This document shows positions 1 to 6,688 of a stretch of 9,870 nt of DNA, piece after piece. Every line of letters starts with the position of its first letter. Position 1 is the first letter of the stretch. This stretch comes from Planctomycetaceae bacterium UBA969 (GTDB taxonomy: Bacteria; Planctomycetota; Planctomycetia; Gemmatales; Gemmataceae), in NCBI GenBank assembly GCA_002303765.1, contig DBCB01000021.1:3849-13718 (forward strand). The letters run 5' to 3'. A model generated the notes under the pieces. It had not been told where the DNA came from and ran no database searches. It worked only from the letters and a program-made list of their open reading frames with translations. Both the position numbers and the translations under genes were made by a program.

Positions 1-1131
1 CCATGATTTATAAGGATGGCCCATGATCAATGCGCCTAGGATATCTTCGCCAGAAGTAATTTCATCCGTCATGATGCGAATTTTTGGCTGAAGATTGTAA
101 CGGTTGCTCTTTAATTCGTTCAAAGATGCGATTGCAGCATCACAAGGGCAGTAGGCGTAATGAACGGTGGGCCTATAAATGGCTTTGTTTCCTTCGCGCA
201 CGGTAAGCTTTTCGGTGATACTGAAAGCTTCGCCATGCCTTACCACCATGCCAACAATGCTGTAGTTGGGAACCCAGCTGTTTACATAGGTATTGATGCC
301 CATGCGTGCGAGGCATATTTGGCTTCCTGGGCCGTCCTTGTGCTCGTAGGCAAAAGCGGGAAGTTCTTTTTCGTGAGTGCCCCAGCCCATTTCCGCAGTT
401 GTCGTGCCTTCTTCTCGAAATCCTTCAACACTCCATGTGTTCAAGAATTCGTTCACTAATTTTGGTTGATCGGTGATTTGCGTATCCCGTTCGCTGCAGT
501 GGATCACCTTAACGCCCAGTTGGTGTGCAAGGTGGTTGAATTCTTGTTTCTTTGCATGTTCTGCAATAAGTTCTGCTTGCGCGCCTTGGAAAAGTTTGTC
601 TGCAAGTGCATGGCTTGCGATATCCAAAAGTCCATGTTTGGTGAAATGGCTGATAAGGCCTGGGTTTGCGCCGTGCTCTAATACTGCGGTAACGGAAGGC
701 TGCTTCCATGATGCAATAAGTTTACGCAGTTTCATGTGCCTGTGATAAAGAGTGCGTTCGGTTGGGTGCAGTTTTTCTGCGTTTTCGTAAGGATCCCAGA
801 CTTCCACAGAGGTATTGATGTAGAGTACGCCATGCTCATGGCACCAAGTCAGAATTTCACAGCAATCGATATTCCAAGCGAGATCGATGATGACATCGCC
901 TTTGGAAACATACTGGCCAAGAAGGGAGCCCATGTTTTCGCGGGTGACTCGGTTTTTGACGAAGGTGATGCCTTTTTCGATCCAAGGGCGCAGGGCTTCA
1001 TCGTTGGAATCAAAATCCATGATGGTGATATTCTTGGTTGGGATTTTGACATGGTCCATTAGCACGGGGATCGAGCAACGGGCCACAGCGCCAAAGCCAA
1101 CAAATAAAACACGGTTCTTGAATTCGATCAT
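1..1131 (-). CDS. hss: Homospermidine synthase, 3' end cut by the window edge
   Basis: Reading leftwards from the ATG at 1131-1129, the frame stays open for 377 codons to base 1. Bacterial homospermidine synthase is a cytoplasmic NAD-dependent enzyme that joins putrescine units (or putrescine and spermidine) into homospermidine; it belongs to the saccharopine dehydrogenase-like Rossmann superfamily. Visible signs are an N-terminal dinucleotide-binding glycine motif (GFGAVA, residues 12-17), the block NTSVEVWDPY (106-115), the family-typical VTAVLEHGANPG (147-158, with N156 near the active site) and VVRHGEA with H299. Family members are about 470-480 residues, so roughly 100 are missing. An AGGAA ribosome binding site (minus strand, 1138-1142) lies 7 bases before the start. 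Saccharopine dehydrogenase or carboxynorspermidine synthase is the alternative, but the HGANPG region fits Hss better. The gene is not closely linked to its upstream neighbour. Confidence 0.88.
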   Translation of the reverse strand, partial: MIEFKNRVLFVGFGAVARCSIPVLMDHVKIPTKNITIMDFDSNDEALRPWIEKGITFVKNRVTRENMGSLLGQYVSKGDVIIDLAWNIDCCEILTWCHEHGVLYINTSVEVWDPYENAEKLHPTERTLYHRHMKLRKLIASWKQPSVTAVLEHGANPGLISHFTKHGLLDIASHALADKLFQGAQAELIAEHAKKQEFNHLAHQLGVKVIHCSERDTQITDQPKLVNEFLNTWSVEGFREEGTTTAEMGWGTHEKELPAFAYEHKDGPGSQICLARMGINTYVNSWVPNYSIVGMVVRHGEAFSITEKLTVREGNKAIYRPTVHYAYCPCDAAIASLNELKSNRYNLQPKIRIMTDEITSGEDILGALIMGHPYKSW

Positions 1132-1444
1132 GGATGGTTCCTGAAATTCCGTAATTCGATCTATAGATATACTCGTAAATTCGAGCTTAGATTTAATATA
1201 TAAACCTTGGGGGCAAATTAGCAGATCGATGGCCTTGGAGCAAGCAAGTAAATCACTAGGATTTCGTGAACCTAATCTAGGGCAGTGTTCAAGTATTGGA
1301 TTTCAATTGAGTGGTTTTTGTGAAAGTTGACGCATATCAGTTAGGTTGCAATAAGTTTATATAGATTATCTTTAATGTATTTTTATGTTGGCATGCTTTA
1401 GAAAGTGTACCATTGCAGGATTTTTTGGGAGGTGTGCAGGGTAT
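1132..1444. other. Non-coding stretch between hss and the tRNA-Asp terminator
   Basis: No convincing gene is present on either strand. Close to hss there is a perfect 10-base palindrome ATCTATAGAT (1159-1168) followed by a small inverted repeat CTCG-taaatt-CGAG (1173-1186). Both lie within 60 bases of the hss start and could be operator-like, but no regulator can be named. I found no well-spaced sigma-70 promoter for hss. The rest is AT-rich sequence with no clear RNA gene. Confidence 0.5.
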
Positions 1445-1484
1445 AAAAAAAGAACCCTAGGAATAATAATTCCTAAGGTTCTTT
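1445..1484 (-). terminator. Intrinsic terminator of tRNA-Asp
   Basis: The hairpin pairs AAAGAACC (1449-1456) with GGTTCTTT (1477-1484), then, past a single C/A mismatch, TAGGAAT (1458-1464) with ATTCCTA (1469-1475), leaving a 4-base loop. On the minus strand the stem runs into seven T residues (A1445-A1451 on the plus strand). It begins about 20 bases after the 3' end of the tRNA, so it should end that transcript. Confidence 0.88.
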
Positions 1485-1503
1485 CGAAGGCTATAGTTTG
1501 GAG

Positions 1504-1577
1504 CGAGGACGACGGGACTCGAACCCGCAACATCCGGCTCGACAGGCCGGTGCTCTAACCAGTTGAGCTACGTCCCC
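1504..1577 (-). tRNA. tRNA-Asp (anticodon GUC)
   Basis: The 74-base cloverleaf folds fully. The acceptor is GGGGACG with CGTCCTC (one G-U pair), the D arm is GCTC/GAGC, and the anticodon arm is CCGGC/GCCGG with loop CTGTCGA, giving GTC at positions 34-36. The variable loop is 5 bases and the T arm GCGGG/CCCGT carries the loop TTCGAGT. The discriminator base is G, as expected for tRNA-Asp. The CCA end is not encoded and must be added by a nucleotidyltransferase. The gene has its own promoter upstream and a terminator downstream. Confidence 0.97.
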
Positions 1578-1596
1578 AAAATAAGCCAACTTTCAT

Positions 1597-1625
1597 TTAT
1601 TAGGACATTTATTGCCTTCTGGCAA
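1597..1625 (-). promoter_or_regulatory. Sigma-70-type promoter of tRNA-Asp
   Basis: On the minus strand, TTGCCA (plus 1620-1625) is followed by exactly 17 bases and TAATAA (plus 1597-1602). The -10 box ends 19 bases before the first tRNA base, leaving a short leader for 5' processing. The -35 box lies just after the stop codon of the 79-residue gene and overlaps a small perfect hairpin TTGCC-ttct-GGCAA (1612-1625). Confidence 0.6.
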
Positions 1626-1631
1626 CTAGTA

Positions 1632-1871
1632 TTAGTGGTTTGTGGGGTAAATTGTGGGTTTTGAGGGCTTAAAATCGGAAGCCCACCTTAATATTCTGTA
1701 GCCTTTTCTAGCCAATTCCTGCCATTCTGACTGGTTTGCTTCCACAATTTCATAAAAACTTGCCTCCATTTTTCCCAATTCAAAGCTTTCTTCGCCATCC
1801 CATGCCAAAAGGCGGCTCGATTCCACCCTTGCGGGGACGATTAGGCCATCCATTCTGCATCGTAACTTCAT
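1632..1871 (-). CDS. Small hypothetical protein, 79 residues
   Basis: Function not recognised. The protein is mixed in charge, without a signal peptide or membrane segment, and should be cytosolic. It opens with MKLRCRMDGLIVPARVE, has an acidic middle (DGEESFELGKMEASFYEIVE, about residues 25-44) and a basic C-terminal part (ELARKGYRILRWASDFKPSK), ending in TNH. Evidence that it is a real gene is the AGGAGAT ribosome binding site 6 to 7 bases before ATG, a compact length, and a position that fills the gap between sppA and tRNA-Asp. It is transcribed in the same direction as the tRNA, with no terminator between, so some transcripts may run through. No family is suggested by the sequence. Confidence 0.65.
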   Translation of the reverse strand: MKLRCRMDGLIVPARVESSRLLAWDGEESFELGKMEASFYEIVEANQSEWQELARKGYRILRWASDFKPSKPTIYPTNH

Positions 1872-1977
1872 GTTTTTATCTCCTATAATTTTTTGCCTTC
1901 CAGGGCCTTCAATTAAGAAACTACCTTAGAAAACTATTTTCGCAAGCTTGGCAGGTATTTCCTTTCAACCCTAAAAG

Positions 1978-2007
1978 AAACATCTATCATTGTGGTAGAT
2001 GTTTTTT
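1978..2007 (+). terminator. Terminator-like hairpin with T6 just before sppA
   Basis: AAACATCTATCA (1978-1989) pairs with TGGTAGATGTTT (1993-2004) over 12 base pairs with one U-G pair and a 3-base TTG loop; the right arm runs into six T residues (2002-2007). It ends 22 bases before the sppA start codon. No plus-strand gene lies upstream, so it is either a leader attenuator for sppA, a barrier against stray transcription, or, read on the minus strand (T3-C-T4 tail), a stop for antisense transcripts out of sppA. Confidence 0.6.
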
Positions 2008-2029
2008 AACTAAATATGGATGATTTAAC

Positions 2030-3193
2030 ATGAGCCAGTCTGATTTTAATAACCCTTCCCCTTTTCCCCCTTACTATCCCGCACCACAGCAGCGTTCTTC
2101 CCTTGTTGGTTGCCTGCTTGCTATTTCTCTGGTGATGAATGTTTTATTAGGCGGATTTGCCTTTCTTGCTTGTTTGGGGGCAGCCGCTGTTGGGGGTGGA
2201 ACTTCTACTGATTTTTCCTCTTCTACCCAGCTTTCTGAAACCCACCATTCGGGTAGTACCACTTCCAAGGATAAAGTTGCAATCATCAACCTTGAAGGCG
2301 TTATTATGGAAGGCACGCTGGGATTTGTTCATAAGCAGATTTCTCAAGCTTCCAAAGATAAAAATGTTAAGGCGGTTGTTCTTCGTGTTAACAGCCCCGG
2401 TGGTAGTATCACCGCAAGTGACGATTTGCATCGTAGGCTGGTTGAATTAAAACAGGGTAACGACGCAAAAAAACTTCACGCTATGCCTCATCTTGTTGTT
2501 TCCATGGGTAGTTTGGCGGCATCGGGGGGGTATTATGTTGCAATGCCTGCCTCAAAAATCTTTGCAGAGCGCACCACCATGACCGGTTCTATTGGTGTTT
2601 ATGCATCCTTTCCCAATATGGAAGGCTTGAGTAAGCAGATTGGTGCGGGGATGATTACCATTAAGCAGGGTGAAATTAAAGATAGCGGTTCGCCTTTTAA
2701 AGAAATGGGGGCCAAGGAAAGGCAGGTTTGGCAAGACATGGTTGATCAATCTTATAACTTGTTCATAAAAATCGTGGAAGATGGCAGGCCTGAACTTAAA
2801 AACAAATTTCTCGAAAAGATCACCATTGATCCGTTGCAAGCAGGCCCAGGCCCAAAAATCGAAGGCAAGACCTACACGCGTTATCGTGCTGATGGTGGTA
2901 TTTTTACAGGCGATCAAGCGCTTAAGTATGGTTTGATTGATCAGATAGGGACCCTTGAAGATGCAGTTGCTGAAGCCCGCAAGCTTGCTGGTCTTTCTGA
3001 AGATAACAAAGCGATCCGTTACGAAAAACCCAAGTCTTTCACCGATTTGTTTTTGGAAGTTCGTTCGGGTAAAAATTCCCCGCAAGCCTCCTTTAACTTT
3101 GCCAACCTTCCTGATGCTTTAATGCCTAGGCTCTGGTATTTGGCCCCGGGTTCCGAGCTTTCTGGGATATCCTCGATTCTTTCAAATCCTTAA
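2030..3193 (+). CDS. sppA: Signal peptide peptidase SppA (S49 family)
   Basis: A membrane-anchored serine protease that degrades cleaved signal peptides and other membrane peptides. The 387 residues start with a Pro/aromatic-rich tail (about 1-23), followed by one hydrophobic span (about 25-55). The S49 domain starts near residue 82 (KVAIINLEG). It includes the oxyanion region VLRVNSPGGS (117-126), the nucleophile S165 in MGSLAASGGYY, and the likely general base K217 in GEIKDSGSP, followed by the conserved block GGIFTGDQALKYGLIDQIG (289-307). The length fits the single-domain bacterial (36K) form rather than the double-length E. coli form. The start is the ATG at 2030; the ribosome binding site is weak (GGA about 9 bases upstream). 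It is a single-gene unit, with a hairpin just upstream and a clear terminator downstream. Confidence 0.93.
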   Translation: MSQSDFNNPSPFPPYYPAPQQRSSLVGCLLAISLVMNVLLGGFAFLACLGAAAVGGGTSTDFSSSTQLSETHHSGSTTSKDKVAIINLEGVIMEGTLGFVHKQISQASKDKNVKAVVLRVNSPGGSITASDDLHRRLVELKQGNDAKKLHAMPHLVVSMGSLAASGGYYVAMPASKIFAERTTMTGSIGVYASFPNMEGLSKQIGAGMITIKQGEIKDSGSPFKEMGAKERQVWQDMVDQSYNLFIKIVEDGRPELKNKFLEKITIDPLQAGPGPKIEGKTYTRYRADGGIFTGDQALKYGLIDQIGTLEDAVAEARKLAGLSEDNKAIRYEKPKSFTDLFLEVRSGKNSPQASFNFANLPDALMPRLWYLAPGSELSGISSILSNP

Positions 3194-3247
3194 GTCGATT
3201 ACTAAGAGTCCACTTATTTATTTGATTAAAACTTGCCATGTATGATG

Positions 3248-3276
3248 AGCTTCCTCTACCTTTGGGGAAGCTTTTT
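3248..3276 (+). terminator. Intrinsic terminator of sppA
   Basis: AGCTTCCTC (3248-3256) pairs with GGGGAAGCT (3264-3272), nine base pairs with one U-G, around a 7-base loop. Five T residues (3272-3276) follow. It starts about 55 bases after the sppA stop codon. Confidence 0.85.
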
Positions 3277-3425
3277 CATGCCCTTTACAACCATTAAAAT
3301 CCCTTTTATTGTTACTTTTGTCTTTCTGAACCTTAAATTTTTAAAATTAGTCTAAAGTTTTGTTGTTTGTGCGAACTCTTTCCCTGTTTATGGCGTATAT
3401 ACTTTTGACGGCAGGGAAAAACACT

Positions 3426-3443
3426 TTCTAACGCAGGTTAGAA
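3426..3443. repeat. Perfect inverted repeat TTCTAAC-GCAG-GTTAGAA
   Basis: Seven-base perfect arms (3426-3432 and 3437-3443) surround a 4-base spacer. There is no T tract after it, so it is not a terminator. It could be an operator for a dimeric regulator or a small leader hairpin about 155 bases before the DksA/TraR-type gene. Confidence 0.5.
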
Positions 3444-3480
3444 TCTCATCTCTGACAAGGTTTTTGCTCTCTTCTTTGGA

Positions 3481-3500
3481 TGCTAAGATTTGATTTAGCA
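3481..3500. repeat. Perfect inverted repeat TGCTAA-N8-TTAGCA
   Basis: Six-base perfect arms (3481-3486 and 3495-3500) surround GATTTGAT. It is the second dyad in the same leader, 37 bases after the first. The arms share the core CTAA/TTAG with the first dyad, so both could be sites for one DNA-binding protein, though this is inference. Confidence 0.4.
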
Positions 3501-3598
3501 CAAGAACAAAGCGTTGCCCAAAGTCAAAGGTTTTTCTCTGGCTCAATTATAAATTACACTGGTTTCTTTTAAGAGACTTTAAGAAATAGAGGTGGATC

Positions 3599-4054
3599 AT
3601 GGCTAGAGTAGACGCACTATTACAATTGCACAAAGTATTAATTGCCCGACGCACAGACTTGCGTGCCAAGTTGCTGGGCGATCTTGATTCCTTGCATTTT
3701 AGCGATGGCCGTGACAGCGCAGATGAGGCTTTTGATGCAGGCAATGAAGAAGTCAACTGTCAACTTGCAGAGCTTGAATCGGATGAGTTGTCCCAAATTG
3801 AAAGGGCTTTGGAGAAGTTAAAGAAAGGAACTTATGGGACATGCGAATCTTGCAGTAAGAAAATTCCAGTAGGCCGTTTGCAAGCTCTTCCTTTCAGCAC
3901 TTTTTGTATTTCTTGCAAAAAAGAAATGGAAGAAGGTCATGGCTGGGATACCCAAAGCAGCCGCAGCAATGCAGGTTGGGCGAAGATTTCAGATCGCACA
4001 TTAGGGCTGGTGGATAGCATGGAATCGGTGAACTTGGCAGATTATGAATCTTAA
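3599..4054 (+). CDS. DksA/TraR-family zinc-finger transcription regulator
   Basis: Proteins of this family bind in the secondary channel of RNA polymerase and, often with ppGpp, change initiation at stress- and growth-controlled promoters. The 151 residues show a helical N-terminal part, a coiled-coil tip carrying the DxxDxA motif (D39, D42, A44 in DSADEA), and a second helix rich in E/L (about 52-77). A zinc finger follows with C82, C85, C103 and C106 (GTCESC...CISC in DksA-like spacing), plus RLQALPFSTFC between them. E. coli DksA is also 151 residues, but here the N-terminal arm is much shorter and a 45-residue tail follows the finger, so the domain layout is not identical. The start is set by AGAGGTGG 3-4 bases before ATG. 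It stands alone, with a long leader and its own terminator. Whether it is the main DksA or a paralogue cannot be told here. Confidence 0.9.
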   Translation: MARVDALLQLHKVLIARRTDLRAKLLGDLDSLHFSDGRDSADEAFDAGNEEVNCQLAELESDELSQIERALEKLKKGTYGTCESCSKKIPVGRLQALPFSTFCISCKKEMEEGHGWDTQSSRSNAGWAKISDRTLGLVDSMESVNLADYES

Positions 4055-4083
4055 GGTTCTCGGTTGGAACTTTGATGAATTTT

Positions 4084-4121
4084 CCTGGCTTGGGAATAAT
4101 TTCCTGAGCCAGGTTCGTTTT
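4084..4121 (+). terminator. Intrinsic terminator of the DksA/TraR-type gene
   Basis: CCTGGCTTGGGAA (4084-4096) pairs with TTCCTGAGCCAGG (4101-4113): 13 base pairs with two G-U pairs and a 4-base TAAT loop. TTCGTTTT follows. It begins about 30 bases after the stop codon. Confidence 0.8.
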
Positions 4122-4129
4122 ATAACGAA
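4114..4129. repeat. Second small palindrome directly after the terminator
   Basis: TTCGTT (4114-4119) and AACGAA (4124-4129) are perfect arms around TTAT. The repeat abuts the terminator stem with no gap, so its left arm is also the U-rich tail of that terminator. The two hairpins could compete for the tail. Confidence 0.45.
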
Positions 4130-4166
4130 TAGGTAGGGCAGGAACTTTCCTGAAAACCTCACACTT

Positions 4167-4197
4167 TTGCAATCTTTCTTAAATTCAGCGTTAGAAT
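4167..4197 (+). promoter_or_regulatory. Possible promoter of the HtrA-type gene
   Basis: TTGCAA (4167-4172) and TAGAAT (4192-4197) are separated by 19 bases (18 if read as TTAGAA). Both boxes are close to the sigma-70 consensus, but the spacing is a little long. The site would give a leader of roughly 80 bases before the ATG at 4284. Confidence 0.3.
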
Positions 4198-4283
4198 TGT
4201 ACAGTTACTTTACGAGGGTTCTTTTCCCATTCGGGATTTTGAATTCCAACCTTTCGCCTTCGCTTCGAAATTTGGGGACTATT

Positions 4284-5399
4284 ATGAAATCAGTCATGTT
4301 GGCCCTTTTCTTGGGTGGTTGTGCGTTTTGTGGTGGAATTGTTGGAGCCAGATTTCAGAATGGCGCTGGTCTTTATGCCGATGGCGAAAATAAGGTTGCA
4401 GTTCCCCCTGGTGAATCGGTCAGATTGGGCGAACGATTTGAAACCGTTTCCCGTAAAATTTCGCCAGCAGTGGTTTCTGTTGAAGCTCTGAAGCCTGGAA
4501 AAAAAGGTAAATCAGTTGATGAGTCAGGCTCGGGCGTGCTAATTCGTGTCCCTGGTCAGGCAGGCGTTTTTGTTATCACCAATAATCATGTTATTTCACA
4601 ATCCCAGCCCCAGCAGATTACCATCACTCTTCATGACAACCGAATTCTTCATCCTGTTCAAGTTTGGTCTGATCCTGAATCTGATATCGGGTTGCTTAAG
4701 CTTGAAGATATTGAATCGCTTGTGACCGCGCCTTTGGGGGATAGCGAGCAGGTAAAAGTCGGGCAATGGGTGCTTGCTTTTGGTAGCCCATTTGGTTTGC
4801 ACCAAACGGTAACGCATGGAATTATCAGCGCCCGCGAGCGCGGTCAGGTTAGTTTGGGAAATACCATTCGCATCAAAGATTTTCTGCAAACAGATGCAGC
4901 TATCAATCCGGGTTCGAGCGGTGGCCCTCTCGCAAATATTGATGGCGAAATCATCGGGTTAAATACTGCGATCGCATCGCATAGTGGCAACAATAGCGGG
5001 GTCGCCTTTAGTATTCCCATCAACATGGTTAAAAAAGTGGTGCGGAATCTTTTGGATAAAGGTGTGGTTTCCCGAGGATACCTTGGCCTTCAAGTTGCGC
5101 CTTCTTTTGAATCTGCAGATGCTCAAAAACTTGGGTTGGAAAGATTGCAAGGCGCTTTGGTTGAGTCCATTTATCCTGAAACCCCCGCTGCGCTTGCTGG
5201 AATCCGAAAAGGGGATGTGGTCTTGCAGATTGATAATGTCGTGATTCGCAATGAAAACCACTTCATTAATGTTGTTAGTTCCATGGATCCGGGTAAGACG
5301 ATCAAGCTAAGAATCTGGCGTGAAAGAGTTTCGAGGGAAGTTAATGCTGTTGTAGGAGATTGGAATACAGCGCAAGCAAAGCTTAAAGTAAGCCAATAA
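4284..5399 (+). CDS. HtrA/DegP-type serine protease with one PDZ domain
   Basis: An exported trypsin-like protease for damaged or misfolded envelope proteins. From the ATG at 4284 it has 371 residues. There is a short hydrophobic N-terminus (about 3-21), containing LGGC at 10-13 that could be a lipobox, then a linker. The protease domain follows, with H102 (ITNNHV), D134 (SDIGLLKL) and S212 (NPGSSGGPL), completing the triad. A single PDZ domain spans about 265-345 (GYLGLQV ... AALAGIRKGDVVLQID). The frame is open 39 codons further upstream to 4167, but that extension would bury the signal sequence and lacks a ribosome binding site, whereas GGGGA lies close before 4284. A single PDZ resembles DegS/HhoA-type members rather than two-PDZ DegP. 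The gene is monocistronic and faces trpS tail to tail. Confidence 0.92.
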   Translation: MKSVMLALFLGGCAFCGGIVGARFQNGAGLYADGENKVAVPPGESVRLGERFETVSRKISPAVVSVEALKPGKKGKSVDESGSGVLIRVPGQAGVFVITNNHVISQSQPQQITITLHDNRILHPVQVWSDPESDIGLLKLEDIESLVTAPLGDSEQVKVGQWVLAFGSPFGLHQTVTHGIISARERGQVSLGNTIRIKDFLQTDAAINPGSSGGPLANIDGEIIGLNTAIASHSGNNSGVAFSIPINMVKKVVRNLLDKGVVSRGYLGLQVAPSFESADAQKLGLERLQGALVESIYPETPAALAGIRKGDVVLQIDNVVIRNENHFINVVSSMDPGKTIKLRIWRERVSREVNAVVGDWNTAQAKLKVSQ

Positions 5400-5454
5400 G
5401 AAAGTGGGGCATCCTACCCCTTATTAGCTTCCTTGCCAAAGCACCTGCAATACT

Positions 5455-5496
5455 AAAAAGCATTTGTTGGTTTTCGGGATGTTAAAACCAATGCTT
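5455..5496 (-). terminator. Intrinsic terminator of trpS
   Basis: AAGCATT...GGTTTT (5458-5474, with a 4-base bulge) pairs with AAAACCAATGCTT (5484-5496) around a 9-base loop, giving 13 base pairs. On the minus strand the stem ends in five T residues (A5455-A5459 on the plus strand). It lies about 90 bases after the trpS stop. For the + strand htrA-type gene only a weak GGGG/CCCC stem (5406-5420) is visible; this hairpin may also help from that side, but it lacks a T tract there. Confidence 0.7.
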
Positions 5497-5584
5497 AATT
5501 ATTTCGATTGAACTTATGTAATACGCTTCGTCAGACAATGCAAGCAATCTATTTCAAAATTTTAAAGAAATACAATTTAAGATA

Positions 5585-6580
5585 TTAAGCATTTAAGTAG
5601 TTCTTCATGCCCACAGCGTCACGCACGAGGTCGATGGTGGCCCGAGCTTCTGCTCTGGCCTTTCTTGCCCCATCCCTCAAAATTTCCTCTACAACACCGG
5701 GGTTTGCAGCTAATTCTTTGCGCTTGATGCGGGCTGTTTCAAAATAGGTGTTGATCTTTGCAAGCAGCGATTTTTTCGCTTCGCCATACCCCATTCCGCC
5801 CGCTTGATATTTTTCAGCAAGCTGTTTTTTTTCTTCTTCCGATGCAAAGAGTGAATAAAGAGTGTAAACATTGCACTTCTGGTGATCCTTGGGGTCTGCA
5901 ACGGGCGTGCTATCGGTGACGATGCTCATCACTTTTTTTTCCAGGGCCTTTCCTTCTGCAAATATTTCGATGGTGTTGCCATAGGATTTACTCATTTTCT
6001 GCCCATCAATGCCCGGAACTTTCGATTCTTTATCGAGCTTATATTCTGGGATCGGAAAAATATTGGCGTAGGTACGGTTAAACTTTCCTGCGATGTCCTG
6101 AGTCATTTCCACATGCTGAATTTGATCTTTTCCTACGGGAACCAAGGTCGAACGATAAATTAGAATATCAGCTGCCATGAGGATGGGGTAGTAGAACAAT
6201 CCGACGCTGGCATCGATACCTTTTTCGATTTTTTCTTTGAAGGAAACAGCTCGTTCCAAAAGGCCCATGTTGGTGACCGTGGAAAAAATCCAAGCCAGCT
6301 CTGTAACTTCGGGAACATCGGATTGTCTGAAAAAGATTGCTTTCTCAGGATTCAAGCCTAGTGCCAGGTAATCAAGTGCGACATCGGAAGTGTTTTCCCG
6401 CAAGGTTTTGGCATCATGGATGGTCGTAAGAGAGTGATAATCCGCAATAAAAAGGAAGCATTCTGCGCTATGATGGAGCTCGATGTGCTGCCTAACTGCG
6501 CCAAAGTAATTTCCCAGATGAAGTTTGCCTGAGGGTTGAACGCCACTGAGTATGCGTTTTTTTGGCTGATTAATGCTCAT
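5585..6580 (-). CDS. trpS: Tryptophanyl-tRNA synthetase
   Basis: This class I enzyme charges tRNA-Trp with tryptophan using ATP (EC 6.1.1.2) in the cytosol. Its 331 residues match the usual bacterial length of about 330. The HIGH-type signature appears in SGVQPSGKLHLGNYFGA (HLGN at 21-24), followed by FIADYHSLT (44-52), FYYPILMAADILIY (129-142), and VGKDQIQHVEMTQDIA (149-164). The KMSKS loop is intact at 195-199 (DGQKMSKSYGN). The start is fixed by AAGGAG on the minus strand (plus 6588-6593), 7 bases before ATG. It is transcribed away from the 248-residue gene at 6689, across a 108-base divergent gap, and ends in the hairpin at 5455-5496. Nothing is missing. Confidence 0.97.
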   Translation of the reverse strand: MSINQPKKRILSGVQPSGKLHLGNYFGAVRQHIELHHSAECFLFIADYHSLTTIHDAKTLRENTSDVALDYLALGLNPEKAIFFRQSDVPEVTELAWIFSTVTNMGLLERAVSFKEKIEKGIDASVGLFYYPILMAADILIYRSTLVPVGKDQIQHVEMTQDIAGKFNRTYANIFPIPEYKLDKESKVPGIDGQKMSKSYGNTIEIFAEGKALEKKVMSIVTDSTPVADPKDHQKCNVYTLYSLFASEEEKKQLAEKYQAGGMGYGEAKKSLLAKINTYFETARIKRKELAANPGVVEEILRDGARKARAEARATIDLVRDAVGMKNYLNA

Positions 6581-6688
6581 GACGGGGCTCCTTATGGTGT
6601 ATAAAGAATTAGTTTAATGTTCAGAGACAGTTTTGGCTCGTTTTCTTGAATATTTATGGCGTAGGTATTGCGAAGCCAGAGGTAATTA

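Larger units (their letters stand above)
3277..3598 (+). promoter_or_regulatory. Long leader region of the DksA/TraR-type gene
   Basis: There are 322 bases without a gene between the sppA terminator and the regulator. The region holds two separate inverted repeats (3426-3443 and 3481-3500, listed separately). An isolated TTGACG at 3404-3409 and a TATAAA-like box at 3548-3553 are visible, but neither has a well-spaced partner, so I assign no promoter. A strong ribosome binding site, AGAGGTGG, precedes the start at 3599. Confidence 0.4.

Noticed and set aside
160..1062. Plus-strand frames across the left end (99, 71, 90, 108 and 85 codons)
   Set aside because: All are shadows of the hss gene on the minus strand, which explains the whole region with a single 377-codon frame and family motifs.
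1229..1330. 33-codon plus-strand frame MALEQASKSLGF...
   Set aside because: There is no ribosome binding site at a useful distance and no recognisable protein character; likely a chance frame in non-coding DNA.
1327..1355. Plus-strand promoter TTGACG-N17-AATAAG
   Set aside because: The -10 box is poor and no plus-strand gene or RNA follows before the tRNA terminator.
2016..2033. Five-codon frame (MDDLT) whose TGA overlaps the sppA ATG
   Set aside because: It is too short to judge and has no ribosome binding site of its own; it lies after the hairpin, unlike a classic attenuator leader peptide.
2552..3085. 177-codon minus-strand frame inside sppA
   Set aside because: It is antisense to the catalytic part of sppA, has no recognisable motifs and is explained by codon bias of the real gene.
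4167..4283. Upstream extension of the HtrA-type protease to the ATG at 4167
   Set aside because: It would place 39 residues before the signal sequence, has no ribosome binding site and covers the best promoter candidate.
5406..5420. GGGG/CCCC stem just after the HtrA-type gene as a terminator
   Set aside because: There are only four base pairs and no T tract; too weak to list as a terminator.
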